Assembly (NCBI RefSeq): GCF_000176155.1
Contig: NZ_ACZO01000004.1
Coordinates: 179,529 to 243,528, forward strand
DNA: 64,000 bases
Source: Vibrio metschnikovii CIP 69.14
Lineage (GTDB): Bacteria > Pseudomonadota > Gammaproteobacteria > Enterobacterales > Vibrionaceae
Direction of reading: 5' to 3'
This document shows positions 51,918-63,288 of this stretch, one piece after another. Below the pieces are notes generated by a model. That model was not told the DNA's origin and ran no database searches. It worked only from the letters and a program-made list of their open reading frames with translations. Each line of letters starts with the position of its first letter. Within the stretch, counting starts at the first letter, position 1. The position numbers and the translations under genes were made by a program.

Positions 51918-53723
51918 TTACTCTTTTGATTTATCACGATACATGTCTTCAATTTCGTGTTGATAGCGATCATTAATCACTTTACGACGCAGTTTCTGGG
52001 TTGGGGTTAATTCACCTTCATCCATAGAAAAGGCTTTAGGCAGCAGTTTAAACTGTTTTACCTGCTCAAATTTAGCCAAGCCTTGTTGTAAATCATGAAC
52101 TCGTTTTTCGAACATTTCCAACACTTGGCTATGTTTGATCAGTTCAAGACGATCGTGATACTTAATATTTAATTCTTTCGCGTAGCTCTCCAGTGTATCA
52201 AAACACGGAACAATCAATGCAGAAACAAACTTACGCGTATCAGCGATTACGGCAATTTGTTCAATAAAATGATCTTTGCCTATCGTGCCTTCAACAAGCT
52301 GAGGTGCAATGTATTTACCATTCGAGGTTTTCATTAACTCTTTAATGCGATCGGTAATAAAAACGTTACCGTATTCATCAATATGTCCAGCATCACCAGT
52401 TTTTAAAAAGCCTTGTTCATCAAAACTATTCGCGGTTTCTTGCGGCATTTTGTAATAACCACGCATCACCATCGGCCCGCGAACCAAAATTTCATTATTT
52501 TCACCAATTTTAAGCTGCACATTCGGCATACTGATACCAATAGAATCAGGATTAAACTGGTGATCGTTCCAACAAGAGACGGTGGCAGTGGTTTCCGTCA
52601 TGCCATAACCCAATTTGACATTGATGCCAATCGCATGGAAAAAGCGTCCGATCGTTTCATCCAATTTTGCGCCACCACATGGCATAAAATGGATTCGTCC
52701 GCCCAATAAAGCTCTTAACTTAACCAACACCAATTTATCCGCAAGCTGATAGCTACGCACTAACAACCATGACGGTTGACGATTCTCTTGACGACATAAG
52801 GCCATTTTGGCTCCCATGTTGACCGCCCAAGTAAACAAGGCTTTGCGATGAAATGGCGCTTTCGCGACTTTTTCATGGATAGCAGAGAAAATCTTTTCGT
52901 AAAAACGCGGCACAGCACACATCACGGTAGGGCGCACCTCACTCAATGCCTCACGGACTTGAGATACCTCTTGCAAATAAACGTTGGTCGCTCCTTTATA
53001 CAAAACATAGCAACTCCACGCGCGCTCAAAGACATGCGAAAGTGGTAAGAAACACAAAGAGATGTCCTGATCAGAAAGAGTTAACCGTTGATCATGCCCT
53101 TCTAATTGAGCACCAATGTTACGGTAATCAAGCATCACCCCTTTAGGTTGTCCGGTCGTGCCTGATGTATAAATTAGGGTATAAAGATCATCATAGTTAG
53201 CCTTTGCGATACGTGCCGATAGCTCAGCTTGCTGAGCAGTAGAACCTTGAGCAATAAAATCACTCCAAGTAAAAGCATGGCAAAAACCCTGTAAATCAAT
53301 GTCATCACTCATGGCGATGATCAATTGTAAGGTCTCACATTGTTCAAAAATAGCGAGAGCCACATCATACTGTGCTTGCTCACCGACAAATAATACTTTG
53401 GCATCTGCGTTGTGCAAAATGTAAGCACACTGCTCTGGTGTATTGGTGGGGTAAATCGGCACCGTCACCAATCTTGCTTGCAAGGCAGCAAAATCGGCAA
53501 TTGTCCATCGTGGCATGTTGGGGGAACAAATTGCGACTTTATCTTGAACATCCAAACCTAACGATAATAATGCTAAGGACAGTTGATCCATTTGTTGACC
53601 AAATTGATGCCAAGTAATGTCCTGCCACGCTTTATCCACTTTATGCTGTAATGCAATACGATTGCCACCGCGCGAAATTTGCTCACGAATACAGTTAACG
53701 ATATGAAAATCTAAATTGACCAT
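51918..53723 (-). CDS. Long-chain fatty-acid--CoA ligase (AMP-forming, FadD15-like)
   Basis: Predicted acyl-CoA synthetase that activates long-chain fatty acids with ATP and CoA. It has 601 residues, a length typical of the long AMP-forming branch. Motifs: [19 protein letters not shown] (P-loop), [28 protein letters not shown] and [20 protein letters not shown], continuing into [17 protein letters not shown] (hinge and catalytic lysine region). It lacks membrane segments. It lies between leuO and ilvI on the same strand, in the place where E. coli has leuO directly beside ilvI. Substrate chain length is inferred from family only. Confidence 0.9.
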   Translation of the reverse strand: MVNLDFHIVNCIREQISRGGNRIALQHKVDKAWQDITWHQFGQQMDQLSLALLSLGLDVQDKVAICSPNMPRWTIADFAALQARLVTVPIYPTNTPEQCAYILHNADAKVLFVGEQAQYDVALAIFEQCETLQLIIAMSDDIDLQGFCHAFTWSDFIAQGSTAQQAELSARIAKANYDDLYTLIYTSGTTGQPKGVMLDYRNIGAQLEGHDQRLTLSDQDISLCFLPLSHVFERAWSCYVLYKGATNVYLQEVSQVREALSEVRPTVMCAVPRFYEKIFSAIHEKVAKAPFHRKALFTWAVNMGAKMALCRQENRQPSWLLVRSYQLADKLVLVKLRALLGGRIHFMPCGGAKLDETIGRFFHAIGINVKLGYGMTETTATVSCWNDHQFNPDSIGISMPNVQLKIGENNEILVRGPMVMRGYYKMPQETANSFDEQGFLKTGDAGHIDEYGNVFITDRIKELMKTSNGKYIAPQLVEGTIGKDHFIEQIAVIADTRKFVSALIVPCFDTLESYAKELNIKYHDRLELIKHSQVLEMFEKRVHDLQQGLAKFEQVKQFKLLPKAFSMDEGELTPTQKLRRKVINDRYQHEIEDMYRDKSKE

Positions 53724-53834
53724 GTCTCTTACCTATGGCTTACACTTGTAAGCTATTTTTTGAGCGAACAAGTGTACATTTAACCGTTCAAAAGACAATG
53801 GCACGGTATCAAACTTTTACGAAAAGATTGTCTC

Positions 53835-53882
53835 TTAAAACAAAAAGAACTTCAGGTTAAGGCTTTCCCTAACCTGAAGTTC
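53835..53882 (-). terminator. Rho-independent terminator of leuO
   Basis: GAACTTCAGGTTA and TAACCTGAAGTTC form a 13-bp perfect stem around a ten-base loop, followed on the minus strand by TTTTTGTTTTA. It lies just past the leuO stop. Confidence 0.88.
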
Positions 53883-53900
53883 ACGCCACGCCAATATTAT

Positions 53901-54860
53901 TTACGACAAGGCAACGACATTGCCACAAGTCATCATTAATTGGTCACGTAACCAAATATGGCCTTTGTCTTTTTCACTTGATTCGTGCCAACTTAAATAA
54001 CCGCTGATACTTGCATGATCAAATGGAAAATCTAGAATTTGCAACTGCTCTTTATTCGCTGCGTGTTCAACGACCCAACGTGGAGCAATCGTCACAAGTT
54101 CAGATTGACCAACGACATAAAGTACATTGCTCAAGCTGGTTCCTTCGTAGTTTGCTTGGCAATCTAATTCACGATATGCCTGCTCAGAAAAACTGCGTTG
54201 ACCATGAACTTTTGACAGCTTAGCGTGTTGTTCACTCGCCAGTAACTCACGAGTGATCGATCCTTGAATTCGTGGATGAGATTTGGCAGCGACCACCACT
54301 AACTCATCTTGGAATATTTCGGTACTGGAAAAACCTTGTTCATCAAATCGGGCGTAGTCAATAACAAAATCAATCTCTTGATAACGCATGCGCTCAGCTA
54401 ATTGACGATCAAACTCCGCATCAAGATGCAATTGAACGTGAGGCGCTTGCTCATGAATGGTCGCCATAATTTGTGGTGCAAAACGAATATCACAAGGACT
54501 ACAAATCGCTAGTTTGAATAAACGAGTCGAGGTCAGAGGAGAAAACACCGAGCTTGGTAATTCATTACGAATGAGTTGTAGTGCTTGGCGAATCGGGCCA
54601 AACAACTGACGAGCACGTGGTGTGGGTTGAATCCCTCGTCCTTGGCGCATAAACAGTTCGTCATTAAACATCACTTTTAAACGCGCAACCGCATTGCTCA
54701 CTGCAGGTTGAGACATGCCTAAATTATGGGCAGCTCGAGTAATATTTTGCTCTTGCATCACCGCATCGAACACAGTGAGTAAATTTAAATCAACGCTACG
54801 CAGAGTGCTTTCCATACGGTAACTCGCAATTGCGCTCATTGGATCTTTTTTGTTAAGCAT
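53901..54860 (-). CDS. leuO: LysR-family transcriptional regulator LeuO
   Basis: Global regulator that in enterics antagonises H-NS silencing and in V. cholerae acts in acid tolerance and ToxR-linked regulation. It has 319 residues. The helix-turn-helix is near the N-terminus: VDLNLLTVFDAVMQEQNITR then AAHNLGMSQPAVSNAVARLK. A LysR effector-binding domain follows (about 120-310). I chose the ATG at 54860 (LNKKDPMSAIASYRMEST), with GAGG eight bases upstream; a GTG 14 codons earlier is possible. The 352-base A+T-rich upstream region fits H-NS control. Confidence 0.94.
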   Translation of the reverse strand: MLNKKDPMSAIASYRMESTLRSVDLNLLTVFDAVMQEQNITRAAHNLGMSQPAVSNAVARLKVMFNDELFMRQGRGIQPTPRARQLFGPIRQALQLIRNELPSSVFSPLTSTRLFKLAICSPCDIRFAPQIMATIHEQAPHVQLHLDAEFDRQLAERMRYQEIDFVIDYARFDEQGFSSTEIFQDELVVVAAKSHPRIQGSITRELLASEQHAKLSKVHGQRSFSEQAYRELDCQANYEGTSLSNVLYVVGQSELVTIAPRWVVEHAANKEQLQILDFPFDHASISGYLSWHESSEKDKGHIWLRDQLMMTCGNVVALS

Positions 54861-55212
54861 AAAGTACGCCTCTTTTTTATTATCATCTACCTCAAATTTC
54901 ACCGCAATGAGTGGTAACCCATCTCAAGCAAAAAAAGAATGCAGAAGTATTTATTACCCAGATAATTTCTGGTGAGACCTACTATCAACGATTCATTTAA
55001 CTAATAGCAATAGTATTGAGAAAAAGTCAGTAAATTTTACCACAAGCAAATAAACCACCTTTAATTTCAATTGGTTAGTTTTTTATAAAAAAAGATAAAG
55101 TTTATTTTCCGGTGTTTTTTATAAAACATTGACCTCGCGAATACTTTAAGACGTAAACAAAAACTAATATTCACACGACAAATATCATTCGATGTAAGAA
55201 TAATTTAGTGAA
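54861..55212. other. A+T-rich upstream region of leuO
   Basis: This region is rich in A/T tracts (for example TTTTTTATAAAAAAAG and TTTTTTATAAAACATT), separates leuO from the glycosyltransferase gene, and has no reading frame of note. It probably carries the leuO promoter and H-NS or LeuO sites, as in other bacteria; no defined site can be assigned by eye. Confidence 0.45.
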
Positions 55213-56259
55213 TTAATTTAACGCGGCATAATTAGGGAAATCGACTTGCTTCCAAAGCTGTTGTGATAATTCCGAGTGACAAGCCCAGTTTCCGTTAAGC
55301 AACCAGTCAACGATTGCCCCCGCCACATCGGGGTAATGTACGCGCTCAATGTCTTGTTCATTCAGCCATTCACTGATCACAAAAGCATCCAATGAGTTCA
55401 TGCTCGCTGCAAGTCCAAGCAACTCTAAAGTGGCCACATTGCTTTGTTGTTCAAATTGACCGATTAATGGCTTTAACAGGAGCTTTTTTCCTAACGATAA
55501 GGCTTCAGAAGGTAATTCAAACCCACCATTAGCGATAACACCTGAACAACGGTGTAAATCAATCTGAAATGATTGGTGAGACAATGGCTTTAAATGCAGA
55601 TTATCAACTTGCAGGCTCTGCTCAATCGCTGGGTGATAGCAGATAAAAGATTGGTGAGTAAAGCGGGTCAATAATTCACACACTTGTTCCAAGTCTTCAA
55701 AAGGCAAATAAACCAAGATAAATCCCTGATTAGTAATCGATTGATTTGACGAATGAATGATCGGCGGCAAAATAGGTTGATTGAAGTGGTACCAATGCAA
55801 AGCGAGATAATAATTAGCCGGAGAAAAATGCTGCATGATCGATTTGTCCAACCAACTGGCTCCTTTAATAGGTACTGAATAACGAAACGCATTCTGGTGA
55901 CTTAAGCTAATAGACGTAATCCCTTGTTGTTTCGCCGCCCAAGCCGTCACTGGTTCAAAATCGTTGATCACTAAATCATAGCCACTTAAATCAAGGTTTG
56001 TTACCTCTTGGTAATATCGTCCAAGACGATTCGCGCAAAGCGTCTTTAAGTAACTCACCTTTCCTCGCCGAGAAATAAAAGTCAAACCATGCCGTGTCTG
56101 ATAATGACCAAAACACTCCATCGAAAAATAGTGTTGGGCATCTCGACCAGAAAACAAGAAGTCGACTTCGATATGGCGTTGCTTAAAGGCATTGCTCATC
56201 GCGCGTGCGCGAGCAATATGCCCATTTCCCGTTCCTTGGACACCATAAAGTATTTTCAT
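55213..56259 (-). CDS. MJ1255/VC2487-family glycosyltransferase
   Basis: GT-B-fold glycosyltransferase-like protein of 348 residues, TIGR00661 type (MJ1255/VC2487 family). The N-terminus KILYGVQGTGNGHIARARAM is the family hallmark, a glycine-rich nucleotide-sugar-transferase-like loop. A mid-protein YDLVINDFEPVTAWAAK and a C-terminal SGVIANGGFELPSEALSLGK with KLLLKPL follow, resembling the UDP-sugar binding region of MurG-like enzymes. Donor and acceptor are unknown. It overlaps the upstream PAP2 phosphatase gene by four bases (ATGA), implying a joint function, perhaps assembly of a lipid-linked glycan; that is inference. Confidence 0.85.
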   Translation of the reverse strand: MKILYGVQGTGNGHIARARAMSNAFKQRHIEVDFLFSGRDAQHYFSMECFGHYQTRHGLTFISRRGKVSYLKTLCANRLGRYYQEVTNLDLSGYDLVINDFEPVTAWAAKQQGITSISLSHQNAFRYSVPIKGASWLDKSIMQHFSPANYYLALHWYHFNQPILPPIIHSSNQSITNQGFILVYLPFEDLEQVCELLTRFTHQSFICYHPAIEQSLQVDNLHLKPLSHQSFQIDLHRCSGVIANGGFELPSEALSLGKKLLLKPLIGQFEQQSNVATLELLGLAASMNSLDAFVISEWLNEQDIERVHYPDVAGAIVDWLLNGNWACHSELSQQLWKQVDFPNYAALN

Positions 56260-56792
56260 AATAATGCCCCCTCGAGAATAATCATCGCTATCACAGCCGA
56301 GCCATACCCCAACAACGCACCAGCGACGACATCTGTAAAAAAATGAACGCCTAATACAATACGCGAACTACCGATCAATCCTGCCCAAATCAGAGCAGCA
56401 GGATAAAGACTCGGGTAAAACTGCCCTATCAATGTCGCCATTAAAAAAGCGGCGGCGGTGTGGCCTGAGGGTAAGCTGTAACGATCAGAGGGAGTAATAG
56501 AGGCGGTAAAACAAGGCGAATAGTCTTGTGGTCTACGTCGCTGAACCGCATTTTTCACCACCCAATAAATAGGTAATTCGATGGCAAAAGCCGCCATACC
56601 AATAATGAAAAATTGACTACCATGATTCCTATCAAGCCCCCAAGCCAATAAGCCTAATATTAAATAAAGATGGCCATCTCCCGTATGAGAGACCGCCTTA
56701 CTTACATTCGTTAAGGATGAAGTCGCTTGATGTCGTAAACAATAGGTCGATAAAGCTAAATCTAACTTAATCAGTGGTTCAATGGTGCGCAT
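56256..56792 (-). CDS. PAP2-family membrane phosphatase
   Basis: Integral membrane lipid-phosphate phosphatase-like protein of 178 residues. All three catalytic motifs are visible: KNAVQRRRP (about 78-86), the PSGHTAAAF core (about 110-118) and SRIVLGVHFFTDVVAG (about 146-161). About five hydrophobic helices surround them, so the active site faces the periplasm as in PgpB and undecaprenyl-pyrophosphate phosphatases. It is the first gene of a two-gene unit with the glycosyltransferase, divergent from leuABCD. The substrate may be undecaprenyl or phosphatidylglycerol phosphate; the sequence does not decide. Confidence 0.87.
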   Translation of the reverse strand: MRTIEPLIKLDLALSTYCLRHQATSSLTNVSKAVSHTGDGHLYLILGLLAWGLDRNHGSQFFIIGMAAFAIELPIYWVVKNAVQRRRPQDYSPCFTASITPSDRYSLPSGHTAAAFLMATLIGQFYPSLYPAALIWAGLIGSSRIVLGVHFFTDVVAGALLGYGSAVIAMIILEGALL

Positions 56793-56942
56793 GCTCTATT
56801 CCTTGCTTAATCTACTCAATGTTTATTGAGCATAGGTAAGGCAAATGACAACACCGTGATCCTTTGTTTGAAAATAGATGACAGACCGACCTCACTCTAA
56901 TCGCTTAATATCACCGTTAATCAATAAAAATAGATTTAGGGG

Positions 56943-56971
56943 TTGACGAGTTCAGTGGAGTGCGGTACTAA
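56943..56971 (+). promoter_or_regulatory. Predicted sigma-70 promoter of the leu operon
   Basis: TTGACG and TACTAA separated by 17 bases; transcription would begin about 25 bases before the leuL start codon. Confidence 0.6.
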
Positions 56972-57002
56972 TTTGTTAACTTAATCGTGTGGAATGTTAA
57001 TA

Positions 57003-57065
57003 ATGATATTACGTATTTCTCTTCTGCTAGGCCTACTTCTGATCGTGAACCAATCGCGCGGGTAG
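57003..57065 (+). CDS. leuL: leu operon leader peptide
   Basis: A 20-residue leader peptide, MILRISLLLGLLLIVNQSRG, with seven leucines (TTA, CTT, CTG, CTA, CTA, CTT, CTG). Six lie within codons 7-13, the control codons for attenuation. Ribosome stalling there at low leucyl-tRNA would leave the last codons uncovered. GGA lies nine bases before the ATG. The peptide differs from E. coli leuL in sequence but matches its role and position. Confidence 0.88.
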   Translation: MILRISLLLGLLLIVNQSRG

Positions 57066-57127
57066 CTTGTGGAAGAAAAATAACACACTGATTACATAGA
57101 ACCCGCACAGAGATGCGGGTTTTTTTA
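57058..57127 (+). promoter_or_regulatory. leu operon attenuator (antiterminator and terminator)
   Basis: The terminator is AACCCGCA-CAGAGA-TGCGGGTT with seven T (57100-57127). GCGGGT at the end of leuL (57058-57063) is perfectly complementary to ACCCGC (57101-57106), the 5' arm of the terminator. It can therefore form the mutually exclusive antiterminator when a ribosome stalls upstream on the leucine codons. A ribosome that reaches the UAG stop (57063-57065) would cover GCGGGT and allow termination. Confidence 0.82.
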
Positions 57128-57241
57128 TATCAATATTCAGGAAGTCAACCAGAAACCATCGGCTTAATCCAGTGCTAAGACCCCAAAAACATCAGTCTAG
57201 CTAAATTAAACCGACAGGCACAACACTATCAGGGAGCAAAC

Positions 57242-58792
57242 ATGAGTGATCAGGTCATTATCTTCGATACCACATTACGTGATGGCGAACAGGCGTTATC
57301 AGCGAGTCTAACCGTCAAAGAAAAGCTACAAATCGCTTATGCTCTTGAGCGCTTAGGCGTTGATATAATCGAAGCCGGATTTCCTGTCTCCTCTCCTGGT
57401 GATTTTGAGTCGGTCCAAACCATTGCTAAACACATTAAAAATAGCCGAGTCTGTGCCCTTTCGCGTGCCGTTGCGAAAGATATCGATGCTGCCGCCGAAG
57501 CATTAAAAGTCGCCGACGCTTTTCGTATTCACACCTTCATTTCAACATCCACGATTCACGTACAAGATAAATTGCGCCGCAGTTACGATGATGTGGTGGA
57601 CATGGCGGTGCAAGCCGTCAAACATGCCAGAAACTATACCGATGACGTCGAATTTTCCTGTGAAGATGCTGGACGCACTCCCATAGATAACCTTTGTCGC
57701 ATGGTAGAAGCAGCGATCAATGCTGGAGCACGTACCATTAATATTCCCGATACGGTTGGCTATACCGTACCTAGCGAGTTTGGTGGCATCATTCAAACCT
57801 TATTTAATCGTGTTCCCAACATCGACAAGGCGATCATTTCCGTTCATTGTCATGATGACTTAGGCATGTCGGTTGCCAACTCGATTGCAGCGGTTCAAGC
57901 CGGTGCAAGGCAGATAGAAGGCACGATCAATGGTATTGGTGAACGTGCTGGTAACTGTGCCCTAGAAGAAATCGCCATGATATTGAAAACTCGTCACGAC
58001 CTATTAGGCGTTAAAACCAATATTCGTCATGAAGAAATCAGTCGGACAAGTAAATTAGTCAGCCAACTGTGTAATATGCCTATCCAAAGCAATAAAGCGA
58101 TTGTTGGAGCGAATGCATTTAGCCACTCATCGGGTATTCATCAAGATGGGGTATTAAAAAATAAGAATACCTACGAAATCATTACCCCTGAATCGATTGG
58201 TTTGAAAAACCAAGCGCTGAATTTGACCAGTCGTAGTGGTCGTGCGGCCGTGAAAAGTCATATGGAATCCATGGGCTATCATGAACATGAGTATAATTTA
58301 GATGCGTTATATGAAGACTTCCTCAAATTGGCTGATCGTAAAGGTCAGGTATTCGACTACGACTTAGAAGCCTTAATGCACTTTTCGAATTTACGTGAAG
58401 AAGACGATTTCTATAAGTTGAATTATCTTAGTGTGCAATCTGGCAGTGTCATGGCCACCACCACAATTAAACTTAAGTGTGGTGATGAAGAACATTGCGA
58501 AGCCGCCGTCGGTAATGGTCCGGTTGATGCGCTCTATCAATGTATTTATCGTCTCACAGGTTATGACATCGTCTTGGATAAATTCGATTTAACCGCAAAA
58601 GGCGAAGGAGAGGATGGCCTTGGCCAAGCCGACATTATTGCCAACTATAAAAATAGAAAATACCACGGCACAGGGGTTTCTACGGATATCGTTGAAGCAT
58701 CAGGTCAAGCACTACTGCATGTGATCAATAGCATTCATCGTGCAAACCAGATTGACCAAATTAAACAAAAGAAAAACGTCGTCACGGTATAA
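57242..58792 (+). CDS. leuA: 2-isopropylmalate synthase
   Basis: First enzyme of leucine synthesis: condenses acetyl-CoA with 2-ketoisovalerate. It has 516 residues (E. coli 523). The HMGL-like TIM barrel starts with [18 protein letters not shown]; metal ligands lie in [13 protein letters not shown] and [17 protein letters not shown]. The linker has [14 protein letters not shown]. The C-terminal regulatory domain (about 390-516) binds leucine for feedback inhibition. AGGGAG lies upstream of the ATG at 57242. Expression is governed by the leuL attenuator and possibly LeuO. Confidence 0.97.
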   Translation: MSDQVIIFDTTLRDGEQALSASLTVKEKLQIAYALERLGVDIIEAGFPVSSPGDFESVQTIAKHIKNSRVCALSRAVAKDIDAAAEALKVADAFRIHTFISTSTIHVQDKLRRSYDDVVDMAVQAVKHARNYTDDVEFSCEDAGRTPIDNLCRMVEAAINAGARTINIPDTVGYTVPSEFGGIIQTLFNRVPNIDKAIISVHCHDDLGMSVANSIAAVQAGARQIEGTINGIGERAGNCALEEIAMILKTRHDLLGVKTNIRHEEISRTSKLVSQLCNMPIQSNKAIVGANAFSHSSGIHQDGVLKNKNTYEIITPESIGLKNQALNLTSRSGRAAVKSHMESMGYHEHEYNLDALYEDFLKLADRKGQVFDYDLEALMHFSNLREEDDFYKLNYLSVQSGSVMATTTIKLKCGDEEHCEAAVGNGPVDALYQCIYRLTGYDIVLDKFDLTAKGEGEDGLGQADIIANYKNRKYHGTGVSTDIVEASGQALLHVINSIHRANQIDQIKQKKNVVTV

Positions 58793-58848
58793 ATCCCGCA
58801 ACGACGGATTCGCAAACACAGATCAATAAAAATTAGACAAATAGATAA

Positions 58849-59949
<1,101 letters not shown>

Positions 59950-60012
59950 TAAGTCGTGCTCGGTTAACGATACGAGCACACTATGCAGCTCAAAGAGCTC
60001 AAGGAAGAAGCA

Positions 60013-61419
60013 ATGTCATCAGCAAAAACGTTATATGAAAAAATTTATGAGGCGCATGTGGTTGTTACCGCCCCCGGTGAAACGCCTATTTTGTACATCG
60101 ATCGCCATTTGGTCCATGAAGTAACCTCACCACAAGCCTTTGATGGATTAAGAGAAAAAGGTCGTCCAGTACGCCAAGTCAGCAAAACCTTCGCGACCAT
60201 GGACCACAACGTCTCTACCACCACCAAAGATATTAATGCGTCAGGGGAAATGGCGCGGATTCAAATGGAAACCCTCTCAAAAAACTGCGCTGAATTTGGG
60301 GTAACTCTCTACGATTTAAACCATAAATATCAAGGCATTGTCCATGTTATGGGCCCAGAACTTGGTATCACGCTACCTGGCATGACGATTGTTTGTGGGG
60401 ATTCACACACCGCGACACATGGCGCTTTTGGCTCACTCGCGTTTGGTATTGGTACCTCTGAAGTTGAACATGTATTAGCAACCCAAACCTTGAAGCAAGG
60501 CCGTGCTAAGACAATGAAAATCGAAGTACGAGGTAAAGTGGCTCCTGGCATCACCGCCAAAGATATTGTTCTAGCAATCATCGGCAAAACAACCGCTGCC
60601 GGAGGTACTGGTTATGTCGTAGAATTCTGTGGTGAAGCAATTCGTGATCTTTCTATGGAAGGACGCATGACCGTGTGTAACATGGCGATTGAATTAGGGG
60701 CAAAGGCAGGACTGATCGCTCCTGATGAAACAACCTTTAATTATATTAAACAACGTAAATTCGCACCGAAAGGCGCTGATTTTGATGCCGCTGTCGAGTA
60801 TTGGAAAACACTGACGACCGATCCCAATGCACAATACGATGCAATCGTCACTTTAGATGCCTCAGAAATAAAACCACAAATCACTTGGGGAACCAATCCA
60901 GGACAGGTTATCGCTGTTGATGAGGTAATCCCATCACCAGAGAGCTTTAGTGATCCGGTCGAAAAAACATCCGCTGAAAAAGCGCTGGCTTATATGGGCT
61001 TAGAAGCAGGCCGTTCACTATCTGAATACAAAGTCGATAAAGTATTTGTTGGATCGTGTACTAATTCACGAATCGAAGACATTCGTGCTGCCGCAGCCGT
61101 TGCAAAAGGTAAAAAAGTCGCCCCTCATGTACAAGCATTGATAGTCCCTGGCTCCGAGCAAGTAAAAGCACAAGCTGAAGCAGAAGGTCTCGATAAAATC
61201 TTCCTCGATGCAGGGTTTGAATGGCGTTTACCCGGCTGTTCGATGTGTCTCGCAATGAATAATGATCGCTTAGGGCCAGAAGAGCGTTGTGCTTCGACAT
61301 CCAATCGAAACTTTGAAGGCAGACAAGGGCGAGCGGGAAGAACTCACTTAGTCAGCCCTGCGATGGCAGCCGCCGCAGCGATTGCCGGACACTTTGTCGA
61401 CATTCGTCAATTTAGCTAA
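60013..61419 (+). CDS. leuC: 3-isopropylmalate dehydratase large subunit
   Basis: Aconitase-family isomerase subunit, 468 residues (E. coli 466). Cysteine ligands of the [4Fe-4S] cluster are seen in [17 protein letters not shown] (near residue 345) and [15 protein letters not shown] (near residue 408); SDHFT-like [14 protein letters not shown] is also present. I chose the ATG at 60013 ([14 protein letters not shown]), which has AAGGAAGAAG upstream; the frame is open ten codons earlier. It forms a heterodimer with LeuD, encoded 15 bases downstream. Confidence 0.97.
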   Translation: MSSAKTLYEKIYEAHVVVTAPGETPILYIDRHLVHEVTSPQAFDGLREKGRPVRQVSKTFATMDHNVSTTTKDINASGEMARIQMETLSKNCAEFGVTLYDLNHKYQGIVHVMGPELGITLPGMTIVCGDSHTATHGAFGSLAFGIGTSEVEHVLATQTLKQGRAKTMKIEVRGKVAPGITAKDIVLAIIGKTTAAGGTGYVVEFCGEAIRDLSMEGRMTVCNMAIELGAKAGLIAPDETTFNYIKQRKFAPKGADFDAAVEYWKTLTTDPNAQYDAIVTLDASEIKPQITWGTNPGQVIAVDEVIPSPESFSDPVEKTSAEKALAYMGLEAGRSLSEYKVDKVFVGSCTNSRIEDIRAAAAVAKGKKVAPHVQALIVPGSEQVKAQAEAEGLDKIFLDAGFEWRLPGCSMCLAMNNDRLGPEERCASTSNRNFEGRQGRAGRTHLVSPAMAAAAAIAGHFVDIRQFS

Positions 61420-61434
61420 TAAGGAGCAAGTGAT

Positions 61435-62037
61435 ATGTCAGGTTTTCAACAACACACTGGTTTAGCTGTTGCTCTTGATGCAGCCAATATTGATACTGAT
61501 GCGATTATCCCAAAGCAGTTTTTGCAAAAGGTCAATCGTATCAGCTTTGGACAACACCTCTTCCATGATTGGCGGTTTTTAGATGATGCAGGATTAACCC
61601 CTAACCCTGATTTTGTCATGAATCAACCGCGTTATCAGGGAGCAAGCATCTTACTCGCACGTGAAAACTTTGGTTGTGGTTCGTCAAGAGAACACGCCCC
61701 TTGGGCACTCGCTGATTACGGGATAAAAGTCATCATTGCTCCAAGCTTTGCCGATATTTTTTATGGTAATGCAATAAATAATCAGATGCTCCCTGTCCGC
61801 TTATCCGATCATGAGGTAGAGGAGCTGTTTCACTATGTTCAGAACACACCAGGAGCAACGATTGACGTCGATTTGCAAACGCTCAATGTCGTCGCCAACA
61901 ACAAAACCTACTGCTTTGAAATCGATGATTTTCGTCGACACTGCTTACTCAATGGATTAGACAATATTGGTTTAACGCTGCAACATGAAGCTAAAATCGC
62001 CGAATATGAAGCCAAGATACCGCATTTTTTAGCTTAA
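61435..62037 (+). CDS. leuD: 3-isopropylmalate dehydratase small subunit
   Basis: Swivel-domain subunit of the isopropylmalate isomerase, 200 residues. Motifs: [35 protein letters not shown] (substrate-binding serine/arginine loop) and [17 protein letters not shown] precedes the ATG. It is the last gene of leuABCD and is followed by a strong terminator. Confidence 0.98.
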   Translation: MSGFQQHTGLAVALDAANIDTDAIIPKQFLQKVNRISFGQHLFHDWRFLDDAGLTPNPDFVMNQPRYQGASILLARENFGCGSSREHAPWALADYGIKVIIAPSFADIFYGNAINNQMLPVRLSDHEVEELFHYVQNTPGATIDVDLQTLNVVANNKTYCFEIDDFRRHCLLNGLDNIGLTLQHEAKIAEYEAKIPHFLA

Positions 62038-62048
62038 ATCCGACAACT

Positions 62049-62084
62049 AAAATTAGGGCTGCTCATACAGCCCTAATTTTATTG
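62049..62084 (+). terminator. Rho-independent terminator of leuABCD
   Basis: AAAATTAGGGCTG-CTCATA-CAGCCCTAATTTT is a 13-bp perfect stem followed by ATTG, just after the leuD stop codon. Confidence 0.85.
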
Positions 62085-62167
62085 TTCAATATCCATGGCT
62101 ATCTTCGAATATCACCGGCACTATTTTCCAACATCATCCTACTTATTTCACTTTCACCAAGGAACTT

Positions 62168-62947
62168 ATGAAATTTTTACTATCACTCTTATCCTTGTCC
62201 TGGTCATTATCGATTAGTGCTGCGCCTAAATCAGAATTATGGGATTTCTGGAATCAAAGTAATGAAGCTAATACACAAGAGGTATCTCATCAAGCATGGC
62301 AACAACTTCTCGATCGCTATCTTTCTCAACAAGGTATGCACACCCTTTTCGATTACGCCAATGTAGAAATCTCCGACCGAGAAAAATTACAGACTTATAT
62401 TAACCAATTGGCAAGATTGGATCCGAGAACATTAAACAAGCAGCAGCAATATGCTTACTGGATAAACTTGTACAACGCCTTAACCGTTAATATCATTCTT
62501 GAGCACTATCCAGTCTCGTCAATCACTAAAATCGGAGGGTGGTTTCGGTTTGGTCCTTGGAACCTACCATTATTAGAGATCGCCAGTCAAAAACTCACTC
62601 TTAATGATATTGAACATCGAATTTTAAGACCAATATGGCAAGATCCTAGAATTCACTACGTCGTTAATTGTGCTAGTCTCGGTTGCCCAAACCTGCAAAG
62701 TGAAGCCTTTACGGCGCAGAATATCGATCGATTACTTGAGAAATCTACCTATGAATTTATCAACAGCGAGAAAGGTGCCAAGATAACCAAAGACCAGCTT
62801 ATTCTATCTTCCATCTATCAATGGTATGCCGATGATTTTGGTTCTCAAGCAGAGTTGATGGCTCATCTTTCGCTGTATCGTCCAGAACTTACCACCTATC
62901 GTGGAACAATCCGTTATGAGTATGACTGGCGACTAAATAGCAAATAG
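62168..62947 (+). CDS. DUF547 domain-containing protein, exported
   Basis: Protein of 259 residues and unknown function. An N-terminal signal peptide (KFLLSLLSLSWSLSISAAP) precedes a mature part carrying the DUF547 domain (about 80-215). Conserved features are QQYAYWINLYNALTVNIILE and IHYVVNCASLGCPNL, the latter with a conserved cysteine pair and a nearby histidine that suggest a catalytic site; this is inference. ATG preceded by AAGGAA. It is not part of the leu operon (terminator in between) and is convergent with the rRNA operon. Confidence 0.85.
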   Translation: MKFLLSLLSLSWSLSISAAPKSELWDFWNQSNEANTQEVSHQAWQQLLDRYLSQQGMHTLFDYANVEISDREKLQTYINQLARLDPRTLNKQQQYAYWINLYNALTVNIILEHYPVSSITKIGGWFRFGPWNLPLLEIASQKLTLNDIEHRILRPIWQDPRIHYVVNCASLGCPNLQSEAFTAQNIDRLLEKSTYEFINSEKGAKITKDQLILSSIYQWYADDFGSQAELMAHLSLYRPELTTYRGTIRYEYDWRLNSK

Positions 62948-62948
62948 C

Positions 62949-62982
62949 AAAAAGCCTCTGTATTGCTACAGAGGCTTTTTAA
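62949..62982. terminator. Bidirectional terminator between the DUF547 gene and the rRNA operon
   Basis: AAAAAGCCTCTGTA-TTGC-TACAGAGGCTTTTT has A- and T-runs on both sides. It ends the DUF547 transcript (plus) and the rRNA transcript (minus). Confidence 0.88.
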
Positions 62983-62987
62983 ATGAG

Positions 62988-63106
62988 TACCTGGCGATGT
63001 TCTACTCTCACATGGGGAGACCCCACACTACCATCGACGCTGTTTCGTTTCACTTCTGAGTTCGGCATGGAATCAGGTGGGTCCAAAACGCTATGGTCGC
63101 CAAGTG
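62988..63106 (-). rRNA. rrf: 5S ribosomal RNA, distal copy
   Basis: Reads on the minus strand from CTTGGCGACCATAGCGTTTT through ATGCCGAACTCAGAAGTGAA to GTAGAACATCGCCAGG, a typical Vibrio 5S. It differs from the proximal copy (63289-63408) by one visible internal base (TTCCATGCC here, TCCCATGCC there) and at the ends. It lies downstream of tRNA-Thr. The ends are estimated to within a few bases. Confidence 0.96.
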
Positions 63107-63135
63107 AATTTTTATAGCTAATGCTATTGAATCAC

Positions 63136-63211
<76 letters not shown>

Positions 63212-63288
63212 AGATCTATTTTTAAACTGCTAGTCCGCTTATTATCAGCGCTAGAGTGACTTCTTCTCGTAAGAAGAAGTAGAAATTA

